Assembly (NCBI GenBank): GCA_037200385.1
Contig: JBBCGL010000001.1
Coordinates: 3,239,418-3,303,417, forward strand
Direction of reading: 5' to 3'
DNA length: 64,000 nucleotides
Source: Rhizomicrobium sp.
Lineage (GTDB): Bacteria; Pseudomonadota; Alphaproteobacteria; Micropepsales; Micropepsaceae
Both the position numbers and the translations under genes were made by a program. Position 1 is the stretch's first letter. Each line of letters begins with the position of its first letter. Under the pieces are notes generated by a model. The model saw only the letters and a program-made list of their open reading frames with translations, had not been told where the DNA came from and did no database searches. Shown here piece after piece: positions 50,109 to 59,385 of the stretch.

Positions 50109-51712
50109 GCCTGTTCTTCCTCCGTCCCTTCGGTCTCTTCGGCTGCAGCCGCCTCGGGAAGCTCTTCGATCCAGCCCGCCTTGACGCGCGCCTTCATGAC
50201 GATCGCGTTGGCGTCTTCGTTGCTGAGATTGAAGCCTTCGAGGGCGCCCGGAACGCGCACGCGCTCCTTCTCCTTGTTGACCTCGTAATAGCCGAGCAGG
50301 TCGTCGGTGGCGCAACCCGCCAGGTCCTCGAGCGACTTGATGCCGGCCTCGCCGAGCGCGACCGCCATGCCGGCGGTGACGCCTTCGACTTCGAGAACAT
50401 CGTCCTCGACGCCCAGTTCCTTACGCTTGTCGTCCATTTCCTTGTTCTTCGCCTCGATGAATTCGAGCGCGCGCTGCTGCAGCTCGGTTGCGGTTTCCTC
50501 GTCGAAGCCTTCGACGGAGGCAAGCTCGTTCAACGGCACATAGGCCACGTCCTCGATGGTCGCGAACCCTTCCGACGCCAGGAGCTGCGCCACGGTCTCG
50601 TCGACGTCGAGCGATTCCATGTACAGCTTGGTGCGTTCGGTGAATTCCTTCTGGCGGCGCTCCGATTCCTCGGCCTCGGTCAGGATGTCGAGCTGCCAGC
50701 CGGTGAGCTGCGACGCAAGGCGGACGTTCTGGCCGCGGCGGCCGATGGCGAGAGACAGTTGTTCATCCGGAACGACCACCTCGGTCCGGTGCGTGTCCTC
50801 GTCGAGCACGACCTTGGAGACCTCCGCCGGCGCCAGGGCGTTGACGATGAAGGTCGCCGCTTCGTTGTTCCACGGGATGATGTCGATGCGCTCGCCCTGC
50901 AGCTCCTGCACCACGGCCTGGACGCGCACGCCGCGCATGCCGACGCAGGCGCCGACCGGATCGATGCTGGAATCCTTGGAGATCACCGCGATCTTGGCGC
51001 GGCTGCCCGGATCGCGCGCCACGGCGCGGATCTCGATGATGCCGTCATAGATCTCCGGCACTTCCTGCGCAAAGAGCCGGACCATGAACTGCGGATGCGA
51101 ACGCGAAAGGAAAATCTGCGGCCCGCGGGTCTCGCGGCGCACGTCGTAGATATAGGCGCGGATGCGGTCGCCGGCGCGGAAATTCTCCCGCGGAATCATC
51201 TCGTCGCGGCGCACCACGCCCTCGGCGCGGCCGAGGTCGACGACCACCGAGCCGAACTCCGAGCGCTTGACGATGCCGTGCACGATCTCGCCGATGCGGT
51301 CCTTGTACTCGTCGAACTGGCGCTCGCGTTCCGCGTCGCGCACTTTCTGCACGATCACCTGCTTGGCGTTCTGCGCATTGATGCGGTTGAAGTCGACCGG
51401 CGGCAGGGTCTCGGCGATGATGTCGCCGACCTGGGCGGCAGGGTTGCGGGCGCGCGCATCGGCCAGCGAAATCTCGGTCTTGTCGTTGTCGACCAGCTCG
51501 ACGACGTGCAGATAGCGCGAGACATGGGTCTCGCCGGTCTTGGGGTCGATGTCGACCTTGATGTCGTTCTCGCTGCCGTAATGGGCCTTGGCGGCGCGCT
51601 GCATCGCCTCTTCCATCGCGGTCAGAACGACCTGCTTGTCGATCGACTTGTCGCGCGCGACCGCGTCCGCGATCTGCAGAAGCTCGGTCCGGTTGGCGGC
51701 AATGGTGGCCAT
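50105..51712 (-). CDS. nusA: Transcription termination/antitermination factor NusA
   Basis: A 535-residue NusA: N-terminal RNAP-binding domain (about 1-125), S1 domain (about 130-200), two KH domains ([25 protein letters not shown], then [19 protein letters not shown]), and a C-terminal helix-hairpin-helix region with an acidic end (EEEQA). ATG 51712. It follows rimP by 15 bp and runs into ylxR. Confidence 0.97.
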   Translation of the reverse strand: MATIAANRTELLQIADAVARDKSIDKQVVLTAMEEAMQRAAKAHYGSENDIKVDIDPKTGETHVSRYLHVVELVDNDKTEISLADARARNPAAQVGDIIAETLPPVDFNRINAQNAKQVIVQKVRDAERERQFDEYKDRIGEIVHGIVKRSEFGSVVVDLGRAEGVVRRDEMIPRENFRAGDRIRAYIYDVRRETRGPQIFLSRSHPQFMVRLFAQEVPEIYDGIIEIRAVARDPGSRAKIAVISKDSSIDPVGACVGMRGVRVQAVVQELQGERIDIIPWNNEAATFIVNALAPAEVSKVVLDEDTHRTEVVVPDEQLSLAIGRRGQNVRLASQLTGWQLDILTEAEESERRQKEFTERTKLYMESLDVDETVAQLLASEGFATIEDVAYVPLNELASVEGFDEETATELQQRALEFIEAKNKEMDDKRKELGVEDDVLEVEGVTAGMAVALGEAGIKSLEDLAGCATDDLLGYYEVNKEKERVRVPGALEGFNLSNEDANAIVMKARVKAGWIEELPEAAAAEETEGTEEEQA

Positions 51713-51727
51713 GATGGTTCTCTCTCC

Positions 51728-52216
51728 TTAAGAGCTTGCGCGCTTGCGCGCCTTCAAATCTTCCGCGATCAGCGCATCGGTCAGCACCAGCTTCGCCTCC
51801 GCGATACCGCGGAACGGCAGGACGAGGCGCTGACCCTGCGTCTCGATTGTGACATCCTGTCCTTCGAGGCCGAGCAGGCGGCCGCGGAACCGCTTGCGGC
51901 CGTCGATCGGCGCATGGAGTTCCAGCTTGGCCTCATGGCCCGCCCAGCGGGCGAAATCGGTGAGCCGGGTGAGCGGCCGGTCGATCCCCGGCGACGACAC
52001 TTCGAGCTCGAAATCGCCTTCCAGCGGGCTCTCCTTGTCCAGGAAATCCTGCAGCGCGCGGGCGAGGATGGCGCAGCCTTCGACGTTCATCGTGCCGTCC
52101 GGCCGCTCGGCCATGATCTGCAGGGTCTTGGTGTTGCCGCCCATCAGGCGCAGGCGCACGAGCCGGAACCCAGCCGCTTCCACGGCGGGTTCGATGATCG
52201 GCTCAAGATGGGCCAT
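51728..52216 (-). CDS. rimP: Ribosome maturation factor RimP
   Basis: A 162-residue RimP: LEPIIEPAVEAAGFRLVRLRL, EGCAILARALQDFLD, FELEVSSPGIDRPLTRLTDFARWAG. It is needed for 30S maturation. No convincing ribosome site precedes ATG 52216; the open frame runs further up to 52360 with unrelated sequence. First gene of the rimP-nusA-infB block. Confidence 0.93.
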   Translation of the reverse strand: MAHLEPIIEPAVEAAGFRLVRLRLMGGNTKTLQIMAERPDGTMNVEGCAILARALQDFLDKESPLEGDFELEVSSPGIDRPLTRLTDFARWAGHEAKLELHAPIDGRKRFRGRLLGLEGQDVTIETQGQRLVLPFRGIAEAKLVLTDALIAEDLKARKRASS

Positions 52217-52369
52217 GGCAGTGATCAAACGGACGCTGTCTTTCCGGTTGGCCGGGTCTGCCCGGCCGAAACCAATGTTTTTCCCGCGCGGCGATCCTTC
52301 CGGACCGCCACACAACAGTACGTTCTGTTGTCTGGGATGAGCGCTATGTACGCCCGGCAAGGGCCTATT

Positions 52370-52645
52370 TCAAGGCTGTTCTTGCGGCTTGCCGGCCGGC
52401 ACGGGCCGGAGGTTGGAATTCACCGGCTGTGCGTCGGGATGGATGGTGCTGCCGTCGCCGACCCCGATCGTCACCTCGGCCGGCTGCCGGGCGACCGCCT
52501 TGTCGCCCGAAACGGTAAACGTAAAAAAGCACATGGCGAGACCGCAAAAGGTCAGCGTCGCGGCGATCAGCACCACGCCCATGTCCCAGATCGGGCTGGG
52601 TTGCTTGATATTGCCCTCGTCGTCGACCACGCCCATGAACAGCAT
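52370..52645 (-). CDS. Small single-TM protein
   Basis: A 91-residue protein with one TM helix (about 21-46) and a soluble C-terminus (ending GKPQEQP). It starts ATG 52645, with a second ATG at 52636. It is about 150 bp upstream of rimP, downstream of trmB. No family recognised; the composition supports a real gene. Confidence 0.6.
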   Translation of the reverse strand: MLFMGVVDDEGNIKQPSPIWDMGVVLIAATLTFCGLAMCFFTFTVSGDKAVARQPAEVTIGVGDGSTIHPDAQPVNSNLRPVPAGKPQEQP

Positions 52646-52675
52646 TGTAACAAATCCTTTGCGGCAGAAAAACGG

Positions 52676-53503
52676 TCAGCGGCGCACAAAGCGAAGGAAG
52701 GCCGGCGGGCCGTGCAATTCCTTGGCTTCATAGCGGGTCGGCGGCCAGTCGGCCGGGCGGGTGTGCCAGTCGGACGGACCGGTCGCGGTCCAGCGGAAGG
52801 CGGGATGTGCCGCCAGCCGCTCCAGCGCGTAGGCGAGGTAGCCGGCGTCGTCGCTTGCGAAGCGCAGCTCCGCGCCGGGTTTGAGGATGCGGGCGAGCCT
52901 GTCGAGCATCTCCATCTGCAGAAAGCGGCGCTTGTGATGCCGCGTCTTGGGCCAGGGATCGGGGAACAGCAGGAAGAAGCGGCCGATGCTGGCATCGGGC
53001 AGCGCATCGATGATGTCGCGCGCGTCGTTCTCATAGAGACGGATGTTGGGGAGCGGGTGTTCCGCCAGCCGCGACAGGAGCTTGGCGGTGCCGGATTCGT
53101 AAGGCTCCGCGCCGAGCAGGCCGATATCCGGATGTTGCTCCGCCTGCCAATGCAGATGCTCGCCGCCGCCATAACCGACTTCGAGCCAGACGTCGGCGAC
53201 CGTGAAATCACCTCCCCCTTGTGGGGAAGTCGAAAAATCGCACAGCGGAGCGACGCGATTTTTCGGGTGGGGGGCGGTGCCGGACGGAGCGAGCGGCCCC
53301 CCACCCGAAACGCTTCGCGCTTCGACCTCCCCACAAGGGGGAGGTGAAAAGTAGACGCGCGGATCGCTACCAGACTGAAGCCGCAGCGCCAGCTGCGGCA
53401 GCAGCGTTTCGCGCAGGTCCTGCTGATACGCCGAAAGCCTCGGCCCTTTGCGGCGGCCGTAGAGCTGGCCGCGCCGGCGCTCCTGGTGTTCGGTGTCGGT
53501 CAT
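52676..53503 (-). CDS. trmB: tRNA (guanine-46-N7)-methyltransferase TrmB carrying an inserted palindromic element
   Basis: TrmB methylates G46 in the tRNA variable loop with SAM. The core is complete: VWLEVGYGGGEHLHWQAEQHP, LYENDARDIIDALPDASI, FLLFPDPWPKTRHHKRRF and the C-terminal TRYEAKELHGPP. At 275 residues it is about 45 longer than usual TrmB. The excess is residues 53-99, encoded by a 140-bp palindromic repeat (53208-53347) whose translation (CGEVEARSVSGGGPLAP..) has no TrmB character. The frame stays open through it. ATG 53503 directly follows AAGG with no spacer; the upstream sequence is a second palindromic element. Confidence 0.9.
   Translation of the reverse strand: MTDTEHQERRRGQLYGRRKGPRLSAYQQDLRETLLPQLALRLQSGSDPRVYFSPPPCGEVEARSVSGGGPLAPSGTAPHPKNRVAPLCDFSTSPQGGGDFTVADVWLEVGYGGGEHLHWQAEQHPDIGLLGAEPYESGTAKLLSRLAEHPLPNIRLYENDARDIIDALPDASIGRFFLLFPDPWPKTRHHKRRFLQMEMLDRLARILKPGAELRFASDDAGYLAYALERLAAHPAFRWTATGPSDWHTRPADWPPTRYEAKELHGPPAFLRFVRR
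53208..53347. repeat. 140-bp palindromic element inside trmB
   Basis: The left arm TCACCTCCCCCTTGTGGGG (then AAGTCGAA, 53208-53234) and the right arm (53321-53347) are inverted repeats matching at 26 of 27 positions. A second inner pair is TCGGGTGGGGGGC / GCCCCCCACCCGA. In the trmB frame it encodes residues 53-99 without a stop. Related GC-rich elements are normally intergenic. Confidence 0.9.
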
Positions 53504-53504
53504 C

Positions 53505-53590
53505 CTTCGAGGGCCGCTACGCGGCCACCTCAGCATGACGCATTCCGGCTCGCGTCATGCTGAGGTGCTCCGCGAAGCGGAGCCTCGAAG
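53505..53590. repeat. 86-bp palindromic element between metK and trmB
   Basis: Outer arms CTTCGAGG (53505-53512) and CCTCGAAG (53583-53590) plus a perfect 15-bp inner stem CACCTCAGCATGACG (53526-53540) / CGTCATGCTGAGGTG (53553-53567). It begins 1 bp from the trmB start codon, so it supplies the trmB leader, and ends 9 bp from the metK stop, where it may end metK transcription. Confidence 0.88.
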
Positions 53591-53599
53591 CACGCATTG

Positions 53600-54790
53600 T
53601 CACACCGCGCTTTTCAGCGCGTCCGCGAGGTCGGTCTTCTCCCAGGAGAAGCCGCCTTCCGCGTCGGGCTCACGGCCGAAATGGCCATAGGCCGAGGTGC
53701 GGGCATAGATCGCCTTGTTGAGGCCCAGATGCGTGCGGATGCCGCGCGGCTTCAGGCTCATCAGCTCGGGCAGGATCTTCTCGAGCTTGGCCTCGTCGAT
53801 CTTGCCGGTGCCGTGGGTGTCGACATAGACCGACAGCGGATCGGCGACGCCGATGGCATAAGCGATCTGGATGGTGCAGCGGTCGGCGAGGCCCGCGGCC
53901 ACGACGTTCTTCGCCAGATAGCGCGCCGCATAGGCGGCCGAGCGGTCGACCTTGGTCGGATCCTTGCCGGAGAACGCGCCGCCGCCATGCGGGGCCGCGC
54001 CGCCATAGGTGTCGACGATGATCTTGCGCCCGGTGAGGCCGCAATCGCCGTCCGGACCGCCGATCACGAAGCTGCCGGTCGGGTTCACGTGCCACGCCGT
54101 CTTGTCGTTGATCCATTCGGCGGGCAGCGCCTTGCGGATATAGGGCTCGACGATCTTGCGGATGTCGTTCGAGGTCTGGCTCTCCTCGGTATGCTGGGTC
54201 GAAAGCACGATCTGCGTCGCCTCGACCGGCTTGCCGTTCTCATAGCGCAGCGTGACCTGGCTCTTGGCGTCGGGGGCGAGCGTCGGCTCCTTGCCGCCAT
54301 GGCGCGCCGCGGCGAGCAGTTCGAGGATCTTGTGGCTGTAGAACAGCGGCGCCGGCATCAGCGCCGGGGTCTCGCGGCAGGCATAGCCGAACATGATGCC
54401 CTGGTCGCCCGCGCCTTCGTCCTTGTTGCCCGACGCATCGACGCCCTGCGCGATATGCGCGGACTGGGCGTGCAGCAGCACCTCGACCTTGGCGTTCTTC
54501 CAGTGGAAGCCGTCCTGCTCGTAGCCGATGGCCTTGATCGCCTGGCGCGCGGTCTCTTCGACCATCTCGGGCGTGATCGTCTTGGCGCCGCGGGTCTCGC
54601 CGGCGATCACCACGCGGTTGGTGGTGCACAGGGTCTCGCACGCGACGCGGATGTCCCACGGGCTCATCCCGGCCTTGACGCCCTCGCGGAAAAACAGGTC
54701 CACCACTTCGTCGGAAATGCGGTCGCTGACCTTGTCGGGATGCCCTTCGGACACGCTTTCACTGGTGAAGAGGTAGTTCTGCCGCGCCAT
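53600..54790 (-). CDS. metK: S-adenosylmethionine synthase
   Basis: A 396-residue MetK making SAM from methionine and ATP. Signatures [37 protein letters not shown] and the P-loop-like [25 protein letters not shown] 54790 starts [10 protein letters not shown]. The gene supplies SAM to the adjacent trmB product among others. I did not see a riboswitch pattern I could defend in the leader. Confidence 0.97.
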   Translation of the reverse strand: MARQNYLFTSESVSEGHPDKVSDRISDEVVDLFFREGVKAGMSPWDIRVACETLCTTNRVVIAGETRGAKTITPEMVEETARQAIKAIGYEQDGFHWKNAKVEVLLHAQSAHIAQGVDASGNKDEGAGDQGIMFGYACRETPALMPAPLFYSHKILELLAAARHGGKEPTLAPDAKSQVTLRYENGKPVEATQIVLSTQHTEESQTSNDIRKIVEPYIRKALPAEWINDKTAWHVNPTGSFVIGGPDGDCGLTGRKIIVDTYGGAAPHGGGAFSGKDPTKVDRSAAYAARYLAKNVVAAGLADRCTIQIAYAIGVADPLSVYVDTHGTGKIDEAKLEKILPELMSLKPRGIRTHLGLNKAIYARTSAYGHFGREPDAEGGFSWEKTDLADALKSAV

Positions 54791-54911
54791 GCCTTTGAAC
54801 CCTTCTGAGCTTGGCGCCGCTTTTTGCAACAAATGCCCGTGGGGTCAACTGGCGCGCGCGGCCGGGCCGGATATAGAGTGTTCCACACCAAATCGGCTGG
54901 AGGAAAAGCCC

Positions 54912-55331
54912 ATGACCGCGCCATTCGAGGGTGGATGCCGCTGCGGCGCCGTGCGCTACACGGTATCGGCCGAGCCGCTGGCGGTGATGAATTGCCATTG
55001 CCGCGATTGCCAATACGCCTCGGGCGGCGGATTTTCGACGGTGGCGGTCGTGCCGGCGGCGGCCTTCGCCGTGACCAAGGGAGCGCCGAAGCCGTTCACC
55101 GTCACCGGCGATTCCGGCAAGGAGATCACCCGCAGCTTCTGCGAGACCTGCGGCACGCCGCTCTACACGCAGCAGCCGGGCAGCCCGCTGGCGATCATCA
55201 AGGCCGGCACGCTGGACGATCCGAGCTGGCTGACGCTCGGCGGCGCGCTCTACACAAGTTCGGCCCAGCCTTGGTCGCATATCGACCCGGCCCTGATGCA
55301 GTTCGAGAAGATGCCGCCGGGGGCGGGATAA
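54912..55331 (+). CDS. GFA family (glutathione-dependent formaldehyde-activating-like) protein
   Basis: A 139-residue zinc-binding protein: GGCRCGAVRY, MNCHCRDCQYASGGGFST and SFCETCGTPLYTQ place the metal cysteines. Most GFA members are not formaldehyde enzymes, so the family name does not give the function. GGAGGAAAAGCCC precedes ATG 54912. Divergent from metK. Confidence 0.88.
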   Translation: MTAPFEGGCRCGAVRYTVSAEPLAVMNCHCRDCQYASGGGFSTVAVVPAAAFAVTKGAPKPFTVTGDSGKEITRSFCETCGTPLYTQQPGSPLAIIKAGTLDDPSWLTLGGALYTSSAQPWSHIDPALMQFEKMPPGAG

Positions 55332-55522
55332 AACACCGCTGTCATCCCCGGCTGAGCGCGAGCGGAGCGAGCGCGAAGGGAAGGGGACCCAGGCGTCAAA
55401 GTCCGAACGGTGGCGAAAGAAAAACACGGCCCAAATCGTCGACGCCGAAACAGATTTCGTCGCCTGGGTCCCCTTCCCCTCATGCCGCTTCGCGGCATTC
55501 GGCCGGGGATGACAGCGGTGTT
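55332..55522. repeat. 191-bp long-hairpin element with 21-bp perfect inverted ends
   Basis: AACACCGCTGTCATCCCCGGC (one base over 20; 55332-55352) is perfectly repeated in inverted form at 55502-55522. Inside, an AGGGAAGGGGACCCAGGCG arm pairs with CGCCTGGGTCCCCTTCCC. It fills the gap between the convergent GFA and hslU genes, starting at the GFA stop, and may act on transcript ends. Largest of the GTCAT..CCGG family here. Confidence 0.88.
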
Positions 55523-55541
55523 GGTGTCGCGGTAGCAGCAA

Positions 55542-56849
55542 TCACAAAATAAACCGCGACAGGTCCTGATCCTTGGCGAGATCGTCGACGCGGCTGTGCA
55601 CATAGGCGCCGTCGACCGTGATCGTCTCGCCGCCGCGCTCGCTGGCGGAGAAGCTGACCTCGTCGAGCACCCGCTCCATGATGGTCTGCAGGCGGCGGGC
55701 GCCGATGTTCTCGAGGCTGGCATTCACCTGCGCCGCGAGATCGGCGATGGCGGCGATGCCGTCCTCGGTGAAATCGAGCGCCATGTCCTCGGTCTTCAGC
55801 AGCGCCACATATTGCTTGATGAGGCTGGCCTCCGGCTCGGTGAGGATGCGGCGGAAATCCTCGCGGGTCAGCGCCTTGAGCTCGACGCGGATCGGCAGGC
55901 GGCCCTGCAGCTCCGGCAAAAGGTCCGACGGCTTGGCGATGTGGAAGGCGCCCGAGGCGATGAACAGGATGTGATCGGTCTTCACCTGGCCGTGCTTGGT
56001 GGCGACGGTGGTGCCCTCGATCAGCGGCAGCAGGTCGCGCTGCACGCCCTCGCGCGAAACGTCGCCGCCGCCGCGCATCTCGCTGCGGGCACAGATCTTG
56101 TCGATCTCATCGAGGAAGACGATGCCGTGATTCTCCACCGTGTGGATCGCATCGCGGACGATGGCGTCCTCATCGAGCAGCTTGTCAGCCTCCTCGGCGA
56201 CCAGCGGGGCATGCGCGTCGGCGACGGTCATGCGCCGCTTCTTGCCCTTCTGGCCGAACGCCTTGCCGAACATGTCCGAGAGGTTGACCATCGAGATCTG
56301 GGCGCTGGGCATGCCGGGGATCTCGAACATCGGCGCGCCGCCGGCCTCCTTCATCTCGAGCTCGACCTCCTTGCCGTCGAGCTCGCCTTGGCGCAGCGAT
56401 TTGCGGAAGCTCTCGCGCGTCGCGCCGCTCGACGATCCCACCAGCGCATCGAGCAGGCGCTCCTCGGCGCGGGCCTCGGCCTGGGCCTCGACCTCGCGGC
56501 GGCGCGCGGTGCGGACCTGTGCGATGCCGACCTCCAGCAGGTCGCGCACGATCTGGTCGACGTCGCGGCCGACATAACCGACCTCGGTGAACTTCGTCGC
56601 TTCCACTTTCAGGAACGGCGCCTGCGCCAGCTTGGCGAGGCGGCGCGAGATCTCGGTCTTGCCGACCCCGGTGGGGCCGATCATCAGGATGTTCTTCGGC
56701 AGCACTTCCTCGCGCAGCTCGGGGCCGAGCTGCTGGCGGCGCCAGCGGTTGCGCAGCGCGATGGCGACGGCCCGCTTGGCATCGTGCTGGCCGACGATGT
56801 AGCGGTCGAGCTCGGAGACGATCTCGCGCGGGGTGAAGGACGAGCTCAT
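55542..56849 (-). CDS. hslU: HslU (ClpY) AAA+ ATPase of the HslUV protease
   Basis: A 435-residue unfoldase: Walker A GPTGVGKT (58-65), pore loop GYVGRD (91-96), I-domain about 110-240, Walker [13 protein letters not shown], sensor [14 protein letters not shown] and a C-terminal ..SRFIL tail that docks into HslV. ATG 56849 overlaps the hslV stop (ATGA). Confidence 0.97.
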   Translation of the reverse strand: MSSSFTPREIVSELDRYIVGQHDAKRAVAIALRNRWRRQQLGPELREEVLPKNILMIGPTGVGKTEISRRLAKLAQAPFLKVEATKFTEVGYVGRDVDQIVRDLLEVGIAQVRTARRREVEAQAEARAEERLLDALVGSSSGATRESFRKSLRQGELDGKEVELEMKEAGGAPMFEIPGMPSAQISMVNLSDMFGKAFGQKGKKRRMTVADAHAPLVAEEADKLLDEDAIVRDAIHTVENHGIVFLDEIDKICARSEMRGGGDVSREGVQRDLLPLIEGTTVATKHGQVKTDHILFIASGAFHIAKPSDLLPELQGRLPIRVELKALTREDFRRILTEPEASLIKQYVALLKTEDMALDFTEDGIAAIADLAAQVNASLENIGARRLQTIMERVLDEVSFSASERGGETITVDGAYVHSRVDDLAKDQDLSRFIL

Positions 56850-57382
56850 GCGGTGCCCAGGCTTTCGATGACGATGTTCTTGTTGGTGTAGATGTCGATC
56901 CCGGCGGCGATCTCGAGCGCGCGCCGGGCGATCGCCTCGGCCGGCAGGTCGCCATCCAGGATGGCGCGGGCCGCGGCCAGCGCAAAGGCGCCGCCCGAGC
57001 CGATGCCGATCAGACCGTCCTCCGGCTCGACCACGTCGCCGGTGCCCGAGAGGATGAACGAGGTCCTGGCATCGGCCACCGCCATCATCGCTTCGAGACG
57101 GCGCAGATAGCGGTCGGTGCGCCAGTCCTTGGCGAGCTCGACGCAGGCGCGCGCGAGATTGCCGGGATGCTGTTCGAGCTTGGCCTCCAGGCGCTCGGAC
57201 AAAGCGAAGGCATCGGCGGTGGCGCCCGCGAAGCCGACCAGGACATCGCCTCCATTGGCACCCTTGCCGATGCGGCGCACCTTGCGCGCATTGGCCTTCA
57301 TCACCGTCGTGCCCGCCGTGACCTGGCCGTCGCCCGCCACGACCACCTGGCCGCCCTTGCGCACCGAGAGGATCGTCGTCAT
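56846..57382 (-). CDS. hslV: HslV (ClpQ) peptidase
   Basis: A 178-residue proteasome-like peptidase. With ATG 57382 the product begins [21 protein letters not shown], so Thr is exposed after Met removal as the nucleophile, and there is no propeptide. GGAAAAAG precedes the start. A GTG at 57409 would add an unlikely leader. Paired with hslU; overlap suggests coupled translation. Confidence 0.96.
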   Translation of the reverse strand: MTTILSVRKGGQVVVAGDGQVTAGTTVMKANARKVRRIGKGANGGDVLVGFAGATADAFALSERLEAKLEQHPGNLARACVELAKDWRTDRYLRRLEAMMAVADARTSFILSGTGDVVEPEDGLIGIGSGGAFALAAARAILDGDLPAEAIARRALEIAAGIDIYTNKNIVIESLGTA

Positions 57383-57443
57383 TTCGCTTTTTCCGTCATG
57401 GCAACCCACCTAGTGTTGCGCGCCGTCCTTGTGAAGGTCACGC

Positions 57444-58268
57444 ATGAAGTCCGGGATGTTCGTCGGCGCCATGGTCCTTGGCGCGATCGCGTTCGCCGCC
57501 GCGCCGGCCGCCGCCGCACCCCTGACCTATGACTGCCAGGCGCGGATGACAAGGGTCGAGACGATTCCGCCGGTCGCGCCGGGCGACACCCATCCCTGGC
57601 AGTGTCCGATGCCGGGCAAAAACCCCTCCAGCGCGGTGCATTGGCAGCGCAATTCGCTGGAATATTGCCGCATGGCGCTCAACGTCTACGACCAGGCCCT
57701 GAGTGCCGCGCGCCGGATGGCGAAGAAATATAAAGCGCATCAATGGATCGTGCTGATGGATGCCGACGAGACCGTGCTCGACAATTCGCTGTTCGAGCGC
57801 GAGCGCCTGTCCTGCGGCGGCGACTTCCAGGATGCGCAATGGGAAAGCTGGGTGGCGGCCGACATGGCGCGCGACGTGCCGGGGGCGGCGGCGTTCACCG
57901 CCGCGGTCCAGCATCTGGGCGGCCTGGTCGGCATCGTGACAAACCGCAAGGCTTCGGACGATGCGATCACCCAGGACACCCTCAAAAAAGCCGGAATCCA
58001 TTTCGACTATGAGGTCGGCATGACGGATTCATCCGACAAGACGACACGCTGGCGCGGCGCGGTGACGGCGCTGGCGCGCAGATTCGGCGGCCATCCGAAG
58101 GCCGTGTTGTGGATCGGCGACCAGGTGACCGACTTCGCCGTCGTCGATGCGCAGGACGCGATCCTGCGCGCGATGGGCCAGGACGATCGCGGCGACGGTG
58201 GCGGCGACCACCTCTTCCTGCTGCCCAATCCGATGTATGGCGGCTGGTCGGACAATCCGGACCGCTGA
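57444..58268 (+). CDS. HAD-type acid phosphatase (class B/e(P4)-like)
   Basis: A 274-residue secreted phosphatase: signal peptide to about 25, motif I Asp106-x-Asp108 in MDADETVLDNS, motif II VGIVTNRK, motif III/IV in VLWIGDQVTDF. It resembles the periplasmic or lipoprotein acid phosphatases (PF03767). Divergent from hslV with 61 bp between. Confidence 0.88.
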   Translation: MKSGMFVGAMVLGAIAFAAAPAAAAPLTYDCQARMTRVETIPPVAPGDTHPWQCPMPGKNPSSAVHWQRNSLEYCRMALNVYDQALSAARRMAKKYKAHQWIVLMDADETVLDNSLFERERLSCGGDFQDAQWESWVAADMARDVPGAAAFTAAVQHLGGLVGIVTNRKASDDAITQDTLKKAGIHFDYEVGMTDSSDKTTRWRGAVTALARRFGGHPKAVLWIGDQVTDFAVVDAQDAILRAMGQDDRGDGGGDHLFLLPNPMYGGWSDNPDR

Positions 58269-58272
58269 CGCG

Positions 58273-59307
58273 ATGAAGACACTGCCCGAGATACCGTTCG
58301 CGGACATCCGCGGTGGAACATCGCTCGATCTGCTGAAGCGCTATCCCGACGGAGCACGGGCGCTGGCGCGCGCCGCGACCAATTCCTTCGGCTTCGCATC
58401 GCGCGTCGCGAGCGCCCTGGCGCTGCCGCTCGGCGACCGCGCCTCGCGCGCCTGGCTGGTGCGCGCCGGCAATCCCTTTCTTCCGGAGATCGATGCGCTG
58501 GCCGAGCTGCTGCAGATCCGCGGCGTCTATTTCCTCAATCTCTGTTTCGAATGGGGCTGCACCGGCGGCGTGTGGACCGGGCCGGACGGGCCGGTGATGC
58601 GCCGCGTGCTCGACTGGCCGTTCCCCGGCCTGGGCACCAGCATGGTGGTCGCGCTGCAATCCGGGCCGGCCGGCGATTTCTACAACATCACCTGGCCGGG
58701 TCTCAGCGGCAGCTTCCAGGGCTTTGCGCCCGGGCGCTTCGCCGCCGCGATCAACCAGGCGCCGATGCGCGGCCATCGCGCGGGCTATGCCGGCGACTGG
58801 CTGAAGAATCGCATCCAGGCGCGCAACGAATCGGGATTGCCGCCGGCGCATCTGCTGCGGCAGGTTCTGGAGCAGGCACCCGACTATGCGGCCGCACGGA
58901 CGATGCTGAGCGAGACGCGGCTCGCCGTGCCGGCGCTCTTCCTGCTGTCGGGCACGCGCGACGGCGAAGGCTGCGTCATCGAGCGCACCGAGACCGAGGT
59001 CGTCCTGCGCCCGCTCGAGAGCCGCGCCGTCTGCGTCGCCAATCATTTCGAGAGCCGCATCGGCATGGGCGCCGCGGGCTGGCGCGCCCGGCCGATCGAC
59101 AGCCTGGGCCGGGCCGCGGCGGCGCGGTCGCTGCAGGGCGGCGCGGAAGACTTCGCCTGGTTCCAGCCGCCCATCGCCAACCACAACAGCCGCCTCGCTT
59201 TCGTCGCCAATGCGGCGAATGGCGCGCTCGCGCTGATGGGCACGGCGGGCGCGGCGCCCGCGACGCAGGTCTTCCGCCTGCCGATGGGAACCTTCGGCAA
59301 GGATTGA
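58273..59307 (+). CDS. Ntn-type linear-amide hydrolase (NAAA/acid ceramidase-like)
   Basis: A 344-residue protein. WGCTGGVWTGPDGPVMRRVLDW suggests the N-terminal nucleophile Cys96 followed by the conserved Arg-x-x-Asp (R111..D114) of the cholylglycine/acid-ceramidase group. The residues before it would act as a propeptide. Substrate unknown (N-acyl amides or lactone-type). It starts 4 bp after the phosphatase stop. Confidence 0.72.
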   Translation: MKTLPEIPFADIRGGTSLDLLKRYPDGARALARAATNSFGFASRVASALALPLGDRASRAWLVRAGNPFLPEIDALAELLQIRGVYFLNLCFEWGCTGGVWTGPDGPVMRRVLDWPFPGLGTSMVVALQSGPAGDFYNITWPGLSGSFQGFAPGRFAAAINQAPMRGHRAGYAGDWLKNRIQARNESGLPPAHLLRQVLEQAPDYAAARTMLSETRLAVPALFLLSGTRDGEGCVIERTETEVVLRPLESRAVCVANHFESRIGMGAAGWRARPIDSLGRAAAARSLQGGAEDFAWFQPPIANHNSRLAFVANAANGALALMGTAGAAPATQVFRLPMGTFGKD

Positions 59308-59385
59308 TTAACCACCGGCCCCGATGCGGCATGCATCGCCTGCCGCGTAGCGAACGGTTAACGGCCACGGGCGCAAGCTGTCGCC

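Noticed and set aside
54791..54911. SAM-responsive riboswitch in the metK leader
   Set aside because: The leader is short and I could not match SAM-II, SAM-V or SAM/SAH conserved core bases; a covariance-model search (Infernal with Rfam) would settle it.
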